A DNA stretch of 64,000 nucleotides from Verrucomicrobiaceae bacterium (GTDB lineage Bacteria > Verrucomicrobiota > Verrucomicrobiia > Verrucomicrobiales > Verrucomicrobiaceae): assembly GCA_016713035.1 (NCBI GenBank), contig JADJPW010000001.1:1-64000 (forward strand), written 5' to 3'. The number at the start of each line of letters is the position of its first letter. Positions within the stretch are counted from its first letter, which is position 1. Under the pieces are notes generated by a model, which did not search any database, had not been told where the DNA came from, and worked only from the letters and a program-made list of their open reading frames with translations. Below are positions 36,855-43,992 of the stretch, piece by piece. The position numbers were made by a program, and so were the translations under genes.

Positions 36855-38314
36855 TGAGCGAGAGCAAGAGGCTTGCCAGATCATCCACTGCGCCCTTTAG
36901 TGCCACCTTTCGCATGGCGGAGAGCACGCACGCATCATCCACGACACCGCAGTCACCACACGCGGACCGTTTTGCCCAGGAGCAGCAGGAGCTGAACCTG
37001 CGCAATGCACGCCTCGGTGCCTGGTTCGTCATGATCCTGGTGCCGCTCTGCTGGTTCCTCGATTGGATGGCCTACCCAGAGCGGAAGTGGGAGTTTCTCA
37101 CGCTACGCCTGGCCTGTGCCGCTGCCTGCGTGCCGCTCCTGCTCGCCCTCAATGGCACCTGGGGGCACCGCTGGCACCGCATCTATCCCATCGTGCTACC
37201 GCTGCTGCCTGCGCTGGTCATCGCAGGCATGATTCATCTTAGCGGTGATCCTGGGAGCGGTTATTATGCCGGGCTCACACTCTGCATCGTCGCCACCGCG
37301 TTTGTCTTCCATTGGACCTTCCGTGAGATCGGCGTGACGCTCGCACTCGTCCTCCTGGCCTATTTTGCCGCGACTTTGCCCAATCTGCTGCACGGCGTCG
37401 ATGCACGGACGCTGGGCATTTTCGTCAACAATACTGGTTTTCTCCTGCTAAACTGCGTCGTCCTCTATTTCGGTAGCCGCCAGCACATGACCATCCGCCA
37501 GCGGGAGTTCGATGCCCGGGTCAAAATCGAAGAGCAGCGTGAGGAACTGGCCGCACGAAACGAGGAGCTCACCACCACGCTCAAGCGCCTGCGTGAAACA
37601 GAGGCCCAACTCGACCAAAGCGAAAAACTAGCCTCCATCGGCCGCCTCAGTGCCGGGATCGTGCATGAGATCAATAATCCGCTCAATTATGTAAAGTCCG
37701 CCATCTTCCTGCTGAAGAAAAAAGGCAAAAACATGCCCCCAGACATCGCAGAGAGCGTCAATCGCATCGCCGCAGACATCGGCGAGGGCATCGACCGCGT
37801 CGCTGCGATCGTCAGCGATCTGCGCACCTTTTCCCATCCAGAGAATCGTGGCTCACGCCCCGTCAATCTGCATGAAATCAGCCGCAAAGCCCTGCGCCTG
37901 CTCAATAAAGAAATCAGTGATCGCTGCGTCACCTTGATCGATGAGATGCCCGAGGGCATCACCGCCCAAGGAGATGAAAACCACCTCATTCAGATCCTCA
38001 TCAACCTGATCCAAAATAGCCTCGATGCCCTCCCCGGCCGCCCAGAGCCCCAGATCCTGCTGAAGGCCGCCGAGAATGGCCCCCGCATTGACCTCATCGT
38101 GCGGGACAACGGCAGCGGCATCCCCAAGGCCAATCTGGATAAGATTTTCGATCCATTCTTCACCACCAAGCCCGTCGGTCAGGGCATGGGACTCGGTCTG
38201 AGTCTCTGCTTTCGCATGATCCAGGGCATGGGTGGAGAGGTTCAGGTCGAAAGCGTCGAAGGTAGCCACACCCAGTTCACCCTTTCCCTCGCCAAGCCCG
38301 CCATCCCCGCCTGA
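36854..38314 (+). CDS. Membrane sensor histidine kinase
   Basis: A 486-residue sensor kinase. The first 210 residues contain about six membrane helices (FVMILVPLCWFLDWMAY, RIYPIVLPLLPALVIAGMIHL, VTLALVLLAYFAATLPNLL and others) with no large periplasmic domain. A coiled coil follows (KIEEQREELAARNEELTTTLKRLRE), then HisKA with the phospho-His in AGIVHEINNPLNY. The ATPase domain shows N, G1 and G2 boxes (NLIQNSLDALPG, DNGSGIPKANLDKIFDPFFTTKP, GMGLGLSLCFRMI). No response regulator gene lies beside it. It overlaps the isochorismate synthase gene by one base. Confidence 0.9.
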   Translation: MSESKRLARSSTAPFSATFRMAESTHASSTTPQSPHADRFAQEQQELNLRNARLGAWFVMILVPLCWFLDWMAYPERKWEFLTLRLACAAACVPLLLALNGTWGHRWHRIYPIVLPLLPALVIAGMIHLSGDPGSGYYAGLTLCIVATAFVFHWTFREIGVTLALVLLAYFAATLPNLLHGVDARTLGIFVNNTGFLLLNCVVLYFGSRQHMTIRQREFDARVKIEEQREELAARNEELTTTLKRLRETEAQLDQSEKLASIGRLSAGIVHEINNPLNYVKSAIFLLKKKGKNMPPDIAESVNRIAADIGEGIDRVAAIVSDLRTFSHPENRGSRPVNLHEISRKALRLLNKEISDRCVTLIDEMPEGITAQGDENHLIQILINLIQNSLDALPGRPEPQILLKAAENGPRIDLIVRDNGSGIPKANLDKIFDPFFTTKPVGQGMGLGLSLCFRMIQGMGGEVQVESVEGSHTQFTLSLAKPAIPA

Positions 38315-38421
38315 AACTTACGCAGTGGTCGTGCCGGACGAATAATCCTTGTCCCAAAGCCCTTGCGCCTCCCTGTTTTCATACTAACTGCCCCTGACCA
38401 ACCTCTCTCTACCACGACTCC

Positions 38422-39960
38422 ATGCCCATCGCTCGCGCTCTGCTTTCTGTCTCTGATAAATCGGGTCTGCTCGACTTCGCCAAAGGCCTCGCCGCGCTCG
38501 GCGTGGAATTGCTCTCCACTGGCGGCACCGCGAAGCACCTGAAGGACGCCGGGCTGACCGTGATCGACGTTTCCGACTACACCGGCTTCCCAGAGATGTT
38601 CGATGGCCGGGTGAAGACCCTGCACCCGAAAGTCCACGGCGGCCTGCTCCAGCGCCGTGATAACGATGAGGACAAGCGCAACGCCACCAAGCACAAAATC
38701 CCCCTCATCGACCTCGTCGTGGTCAATCTCTACCCCTTTGAGCAAACCGTGGCCCAAAAGGACGTCACGCTCGAAGAAGCCATCGAGAACATCGACATCG
38801 GTGGACCATCCATGCTGCGTAGCGCGGCCAAAAACCACCGCTGGGTCACCGTCATCACCGATCCGGCAGATTACACCAGCGTGCTCGCGGAAATGCAGGA
38901 GCATCAGGGCGATACCACACTCGCCACCCGCGAAAAACTCGCCTGCAAGGTCTTCCAGCGCACAGGAGCCTACGACACAGCCATCGCAGCCTTCCTCAAC
39001 AAGGAGCAAAGCACGCACAAGAACTTCAACCTCAGCCTGCCACTCTACGCAGAGCTGCGCTACGGTGATAATCCGCACCAGAAGACCTCCCTTTACGGCA
39101 ATTTCGGCGACTACTTCGTCAAGCTACACGGCAAAGACCTCAGCTACACGAACGTGCTCGACATCCACGCCGCAGCAGAGATCGCGCTGGAGTTCCGCCG
39201 CCCCACGGTGGCCATCTTGAAGCATACCAATCCCTGCGGCGTCGGCTGTGCGGATGAAGATCTACGCGAGGCCTGGCAGAAGGCCTTTGAAACCGATAAA
39301 CAAGCTCCCTTCGGCGGTGTGATCGTCGTCAATCGCAGCATGACACTGGGCCTTGCCCGCATCATCTCAGAAATTTTCACCGATGTCATCATCGCGCCTG
39401 ATTTCGATGCAGATGCCCGCGCTCATTTGCAGAAGAAAAAGAACCTCCGCCTCATCCAGATGCTCCCCGGCGTGGCCGAGGCACTGGCAGAGCCCATCAT
39501 CCGCTCTGCCCCAGGTGGCGTGATGGTCATGGACAGTGATCCACGTGCGCTCGGCCTCGACGACCTCGAAAACAAGGTCAAAACCGTCCGTCCACCCACA
39601 CGCGATGAGCTGGAGGCCATGCGCTTCGGCTGGCGGGTGGTGAAGCACGTCAAATCGAACGCCATCGTGTTTTCCACCCATGACCGCACACTCGCCATCG
39701 GCGCAGGCCAGATGAGCCGCGTCGATTCATGCCGCATCGCCGTCTGGAAGGCCCAGGAAGCCGGTTTGAGCCTAAAAGGCAGCATCGTAGCCTCAGATGC
39801 CATGTTCCCCTTCCCTGATGGACTCATGGCCGCAGCCGATGCCGGTGCCACCGCCTCCATCCAGCCCGGTGGATCGGTCAAAGATGCCGAAGTCATCGCC
39901 GCCGCAGATGAGCGCAAGATGGCGATGGTCTTCACCGGCATCCGCCATTTCCTGCATTAA
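38422..39960 (+). CDS. purH: Bifunctional AICAR transformylase / IMP cyclohydrolase
   Basis: PurH carries out the last two steps of IMP synthesis. The 512-residue protein has the MGS-like cyclohydrolase domain first (ARALLSVSDKSGLLDFAKGL, SDYTGFPEMFDGRVKTLHPKVHGGLL, NLYPFEQTV). The transformylase domain follows, with RYGDNPHQK, ILKHTNPCGVG (catalytic Lys-His) and APFGGVIVVN. The C-terminus DERKMAMVFTGIRHFLH is typical. With purE-purK at 17-19 kb, this is the second purine locus in the window. Confidence 0.97.
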   Translation: MPIARALLSVSDKSGLLDFAKGLAALGVELLSTGGTAKHLKDAGLTVIDVSDYTGFPEMFDGRVKTLHPKVHGGLLQRRDNDEDKRNATKHKIPLIDLVVVNLYPFEQTVAQKDVTLEEAIENIDIGGPSMLRSAAKNHRWVTVITDPADYTSVLAEMQEHQGDTTLATREKLACKVFQRTGAYDTAIAAFLNKEQSTHKNFNLSLPLYAELRYGDNPHQKTSLYGNFGDYFVKLHGKDLSYTNVLDIHAAAEIALEFRRPTVAILKHTNPCGVGCADEDLREAWQKAFETDKQAPFGGVIVVNRSMTLGLARIISEIFTDVIIAPDFDADARAHLQKKKNLRLIQMLPGVAEALAEPIIRSAPGGVMVMDSDPRALGLDDLENKVKTVRPPTRDELEAMRFGWRVVKHVKSNAIVFSTHDRTLAIGAGQMSRVDSCRIAVWKAQEAGLSLKGSIVASDAMFPFPDGLMAAADAGATASIQPGGSVKDAEVIAAADERKMAMVFTGIRHFLH

Positions 39961-39987
39961 GCCTCCACCAGAATACCGCGCCGCTCT

Positions 39988-40863
39988 TTACACCGGTAAA
40001 TAAGGTGTGAAGCAGCTCTCGCGGCGGAACCAGGTCGCCTGTCGCTTCGCATACTGCCGCGTGGCGATTTGCATCGCAGAAATGGCCTCGGCACGCGTGC
40101 TGCGGCCCGCGAGCAGCTCACGTACCTCACGGATGCCGATGGCTTTTTCCGCCGTGGCAGAGAGCGGACCGAGAGCGGCGACCTCCTCCACCAGACCGCC
40201 TTCAAACATCGCCACCGTGCGGGCGTCGATCCGCTGACACAGCACCGCCCGCTCTGGACAGAGGCAGATGCCCCGAATCGGCTGCGGCGGTTCACTGAAA
40301 CCGCTGCGCAGCACCGACTGCGGCTGCCTCGTGAGCAGGCAGATTTCCAGTGCACGCTCGACATAGCGCGGATTGCGTAAATTCACGGTTTGCGCCGCAG
40401 CGGGGTCCAGTGCCAGCAACTCGGCCACCTTTTCATCCAATGGGCGAGCGCGGAGAGCTGCACGCATCTGCTCATCCCCCTGCGGCAGCGGCGAAAGGCC
40501 GTGGGTCAGTGATTTGATGTACAGCCCCGACCCACCGACGATGATGGGCAACTTCCCGCGCTGGAGGATGTCCTGGATGACAGGCAGCGCTAGATCGTGG
40601 TAGCGACGTGCATCACAGACCTCTGTGAGCGGCAGCACGCCGTAGAGGTGATGCGGCACGCTGGCCATCTCCGCCGCACTGGGTTTTGCCGTGAGGATGT
40701 CCATGCCCGCATAGAGCTGAAAAGCATCCGCATTGACGATTTCCCCATTCTCCCGCAGCGCATACTCGACCGCGAGCGCAGACTTCCCCGCTGCCGTGGG
40801 CCCTACGATGAAAAAGCTGTGAGAGAGATCCAAGAGAGTGCAAGCAAAAAACGGAACCAACAC
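39988..40863 (-). CDS. miaA: tRNA dimethylallyltransferase
   Basis: MiaA transfers a dimethylallyl group to A37 of tRNAs reading UNN codons. The 291-residue protein has the P-loop FIVGPTAAGKSALAVEYA, DAFQLYAGMDILTAKPS, PHHLYGVLPLTEVCDARRY and IIVGGSGLYIKSLTHGLS. It also has NPRYVERALEICLLTR and the C-terminal YAKRQATWFRRE. Its stop lies 27 bp from the purH stop (convergent). The length is slightly short but complete. Confidence 0.95.
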   Translation of the reverse strand: MLVPFFACTLLDLSHSFFIVGPTAAGKSALAVEYALRENGEIVNADAFQLYAGMDILTAKPSAAEMASVPHHLYGVLPLTEVCDARRYHDLALPVIQDILQRGKLPIIVGGSGLYIKSLTHGLSPLPQGDEQMRAALRARPLDEKVAELLALDPAAAQTVNLRNPRYVERALEICLLTRQPQSVLRSGFSEPPQPIRGICLCPERAVLCQRIDARTVAMFEGGLVEEVAALGPLSATAEKAIGIREVRELLAGRSTRAEAISAMQIATRQYAKRQATWFRRESCFTPYLPV

Positions 40864-41782
40864 CAGTCATGAAGCTTTACATTCACGCTGAAGGCAAAGC
40901 TCCACTCACTGGCAGCATCCATTCTTAACCCGCCAATTGCCCCACACGCACGTTTTTTGGCAGAATTTCATCCCTTTTGCTCCTGCTCTTGCTCTCACTT
41001 CTAAATTCCATGCAACCACGGATCGGACGGATGAGAGGCTCGGACCATCCCCCCAGGCGGAGGGGAAACGGCATCGCCGGGGTTGTTGGTGCTGTGACAA
41101 CCATCCTCCTCCGCCCCCATAAAGCCGCAGAGTTCTACCACAGGGCTCACCGAGGAGCACAGAGGGTGGGTAGGGTTCGTTGTTCGCAGTTCCCAGTTCG
41201 CGGTTCGTCCTCGAACTCGAACTCGAACTCGATCCTGCAGCGTCTTTTTTACCACGGATGAACGGATGGTTTCACCACGGATCACTTGGCAGTGGGCTCT
41301 TTTCTATCCTCTCTCCTCTCTCCTCTACCTTCTCCCCTCTTCCTCTACCCTCGTCCTCGATCCTTCCCCGTCCTTTTCACCACAGAGATCACCGAGGAAC
41401 ACAGAGCTTCCCTTTCTTGCTCTTGCTCTTGCTCTCGCTCTTCATCTTGGTTCTTGGTTGATCCGCCTCCGCCTCCGCCTCCGTCTCCGTCTCCTCCTCC
41501 GCCTCGATCCTGCGGCGTCTTTTTTACCACGGATGAACGAATGCTTCCACCACGGATCACTTGGCAGTGGGCTCTTTTTTTCCTCTCTCCTCTACCTTCT
41601 CCCCTCTTCCTTGATCTTGATCTTCATCTCTCAACGAGTCGCGGAGCATCGGGATGCTTGCGGCGCGGAAGCATCGAGGACGAGTAGGAGTAGGAGGACG
41701 AGTCGGATCACTTGGCAGTGGGCGCTCTTTGTCTTGCCTTGCCCTTCATCTGTTCCTTCCGCACCATTGGCAGCACAGGCCA
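40864..41782. repeat. Non-coding repeat nest, left part
   Basis: No gene is seen in these 919 bp; they are built from modules that recur to the right of the short kinase gene. Module D (30 bp, ACCACGGATGAAC...) is at 41251-41280 and 41526-41555. Module C (about 30 bp, CACAGAG...CACAGAG) is at 41136-41164 and 41376-41406. Module E (GTTCTTGGTTGATCCGCC) is at 41446-41485 and module B (about 124 bp) at 41613-41736. ATCACTTGGCAGTGGGC occurs at 41281, 41556 and 41707. Pyrimidine-rich stretches separate them. Confidence 0.85.
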
Positions 41783-42268
41783 CTAGAGCGCGATGTTGCC
41801 CCGATGCACGTCGAGGTAATGGATACCCAGCAGCGGCAGTTCCCGTAGTGCCCGCTTGACCATGGGCCAGTCGTCCTCGTAGCGGCTCTCCCAGGTCTCC
41901 AGGCACTCCTGCCAGACCTCCTCGGGGAACTCCGGCGGCGTATCCAGATAGGCCTGGGCAAAGTCCAGGATGTAGGGCCGGTCCACGATGCTCATTTCGA
42001 TAGCCCGCCAGCGCTCCTCCGCGTGGATGAGCACCGGCACGTTGAATCCGGCCAACTCCGTCACCTCCAGCTCCGCCAGACGCTCGTAGCAGGCCAGTTC
42101 CAGCCGGAAACCCTGCACATCCTGGATTTTCAGCGCCCAGGCACGTTTACGGTTGTCACGGACTTTCCACACCCTACCATTCATCCCAGCGCCAAGCTGC
42201 CCAGTGAGCTCAAAGCCCCTCAGTAGCGCATAAGCCTCGGCCATCTCGGTTTCATCTTCCTTCATCAC
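41783..42268 (-). CDS. Short protein-kinase-like protein
   Basis: A 161-residue protein with the front of a kinase fold: the glycine loop ELTGQLGAGMNGRVWKV near residue 20, the lysine strand ALKIQ near 46, and at the very end a catalytic-loop-like GIHYLDVHRGN. The chain stops four residues later, so the metal-binding DFG and the rest of the C-lobe are absent. It is either a naturally short kinase-like family or a truncated gene. It is placed between two repeat blocks, 12 bp from the divergent small gene at 42281. Confidence 0.6.
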   Translation of the reverse strand: MMKEDETEMAEAYALLRGFELTGQLGAGMNGRVWKVRDNRKRAWALKIQDVQGFRLELACYERLAELEVTELAGFNVPVLIHAEERWRAIEMSIVDRPYILDFAQAYLDTPPEFPEEVWQECLETWESRYEDDWPMVKRALRELPLLGIHYLDVHRGNIAL

Positions 42269-42280
42269 GGCATCCTAACC

Positions 42281-42544
42281 ATGTTCACCTCTCGTCCAGC
42301 CCATTCTGCCCAGGTCAGCATGGTTCTCCACCTTGGAGGGCAGGATGTGCCGCTGGCCCAGATGGGGCCGGATTTCATCATTTTGAAGCAGGCCCTCACC
42401 CACGGAGCGCGGCCCATGGCTGCCAGCATCACCCTCACCGTCGATGCGCGGTCCGAAGAAATCCCCGTGGACTTCCCTCAGGGCATCCCCGCCGGACAGC
42501 GGCGAGTCGCCCTTGCCGAAGTGCGTGAAGCGGTGGCAGCCTAG
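42281..42544 (+). CDS. Small hypothetical protein divergent from the short kinase gene
   Basis: An 87-residue ORF with protein-like composition (VLHLGGQDVPLAQMGPD, ITLTVDARSEEIPVDFPQGI). A second ATG at 42320 (MVLHLGGQ) is a likely alternative start. No family is recognised. It starts 12 bp from the kinase-like gene in the opposite direction, so each gene's ribosome binding site would fall in or next to the other's 5' end. The repeat block resumes right after its stop. Confidence 0.4.
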   Translation: MFTSRPAHSAQVSMVLHLGGQDVPLAQMGPDFIILKQALTHGARPMAASITLTVDARSEEIPVDFPQGIPAGQRRVALAEVREAVAA

Positions 42545-43246
42545 AAGAATTTCACGGTGGTAAGTGGCCCAGTTTTCAGTTCCCAGTTCCCTGTTCCCAG
42601 TTCGCGGTTCCCTGTTCGTCCTCGTCCTCGTTGATTCGCTTCGCTCCCTTCGGGCTGCCTTTGGCAGTCTGTCTCGCTTCGCTCGGCTCTCGAACTCGTC
42701 CTTGATCCTCCGGCGTCTTTTCACCACGGATGAACGGATGGTTTCACCACAGAGGTCACAGAGGAGCACAGAGTTCGGATTCAGATCACTTGGCAGTGGG
42801 CTGTCTTTGTCTTGCTCATGATCTTGATCTTCATCGCACTCTCTCAACGAGTCGCGGAGCACCGGGTGCTTGCGGCGCGGAAGGACCGAGGAGGAGTCGG
42901 AGTAGGAGGACGAGTAGGATCACTTGGCAGTGAGCGCTCTTTGTCTTGTGAGCAAGACAAAGACAGCCCACTGCAAAGTGATCCAAATCAGGACTCTGTG
43001 CTCCTCCGTGTCCTCTGTGGTGAAAAGGACGGGGACGGAACGTTCAACATCGGACATTCAACGTTCAACGGCCAAGAACCAGGAACGACGAACCAGGAAC
43101 CAAGAACATCAAACCCTTAACCCATCCGTGGTGAAACCATCCGTTCATCCGTGGTAAACTCTGCGGCTTCGGGGAGGCGGAGTAGGAGGCGGAGGCGGAT
43201 CAACCAAGAACCAAGAACCAAGCACGCAGGACCAAGAACTTGGTGT
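42545..43246. repeat. Non-coding repeat nest, right part, with inverted modules
   Basis: About 700 bp without a credible gene. Module D is at 42723-42750, C at 42743-42773 and B at 42820-42948, in the same orientation as on the left. Then C (42994-43024), D (43126-43155, a 30/30 match in reverse complement to 41251-41280) and E (43175-43219) appear inverted. The whole nest, with the kinase gene inside, thus has partly mirrored ends. Confidence 0.85.
42917..42984. repeat. 68-nt hairpin made of two inverted repeat modules
   Basis: The arms 42917-42948 and 42953-42984 are complementary over 32 nt with four mismatches around a TGAG loop. Both arms derive from the GGATCACTTGGCAGTG... module. It is a strong candidate for cruciform formation or transcript termination. 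Confidence 0.7.
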
Positions 43247-43942
43247 TTATTCTGCGGGCTCGGGGGTGGGGGTGTAGGGGATCTCGGTGCCGCGACCGAG
43301 GCGGCCGCTGTAGAGGTCGATGGCGCGTTTGGCGATGATGTCGATGACGGCGGGCTGGAGGGTGCGGGTGGCGACGTTGGAGACGGCGACGCTGGCCCAC
43401 ATGACAGGGGATTTGAAGCGCAGGACTTGCCACACGGGGAGGAGGCGTTTGTACCATTTGTTGGCGGCCTGGACGGTTTCGTGTTTGGCGAGTTTGTGGG
43501 TGACTTCCCAGGTCTTGAGGGCGGTGCTGGCGCTGACATCGACGAGTTTGCCGATGCTGCGTGTTTGCAGGAAGTCGGCGATGTCCATGGAGGCGAGGTG
43601 GACGGCGCGGCTGAACTGGCTGAGGCCGGGGGCGAGGAGTGGATTCTCTTTCCCTGGGTGGTAAATGGTGGCGATTTCTCGCACGAGGCGTGGGACTTCA
43701 TCGACGAGCGGTGGGAGCCACTCGGGGTTGAGGTTTTTCTGCCAGCGGAGGCGTTTTTTAGATTCTTCGACGGCGTTGCGGGCGAGGGAGTCTGCCTCGG
43801 TGCTGAGGAGGAGGTCGTAGGCTGCGAGGGCGTGCTGGGCGGCTTTGAGGTCTGCGAGGAATTGCAGCAGTTTGTAAAGGATGACGCCCGCTGCGCCGAG
43901 GAGGAGTCCGGCGAGAAAGGTGAAGATGTGACTCCAGGGCAT
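43247..43942 (-). CDS. Hypothetical membrane-anchored protein
   Basis: No family is recognised. The 231-residue product has one N-terminal membrane helix (IFTFLAGLLLGAAGVILYKLLQFL). A mostly helical cytoplasmic domain follows (LVDEVPRLVREIATIYHPG, KTWEVTHKLAKHETVQAANKWYKRL), and the tail is rich in Pro and Glu. It starts 50 bp after the stop of the kinase-FGE gene on the same strand and could be part of its operon. Confidence 0.6.
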   Translation of the reverse strand: MPWSHIFTFLAGLLLGAAGVILYKLLQFLADLKAAQHALAAYDLLLSTEADSLARNAVEESKKRLRWQKNLNPEWLPPLVDEVPRLVREIATIYHPGKENPLLAPGLSQFSRAVHLASMDIADFLQTRSIGKLVDVSASTALKTWEVTHKLAKHETVQAANKWYKRLLPVWQVLRFKSPVMWASVAVSNVATRTLQPAVIDIIAKRAIDLYSGRLGRGTEIPYTPTPEPAE

Positions 43943-43992
43943 GGCAGCGATTTGAGTGCTGAGTAGGGGACGAAAGGAGGACGGTGGAGAGG

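Noticed and set aside
42564..42821. Open frames inside the right repeat block
   Set aside because: They are low-complexity Ser/Phe/Leu/Arg readings of repeat DNA with no start signal, and the same modules are read in other frames elsewhere.
41251..43155. Repeat modules considered as a CRISPR array
   Set aside because: Repeats differ in length, occur in both orientations and are not regularly spaced; no cas genes are near.
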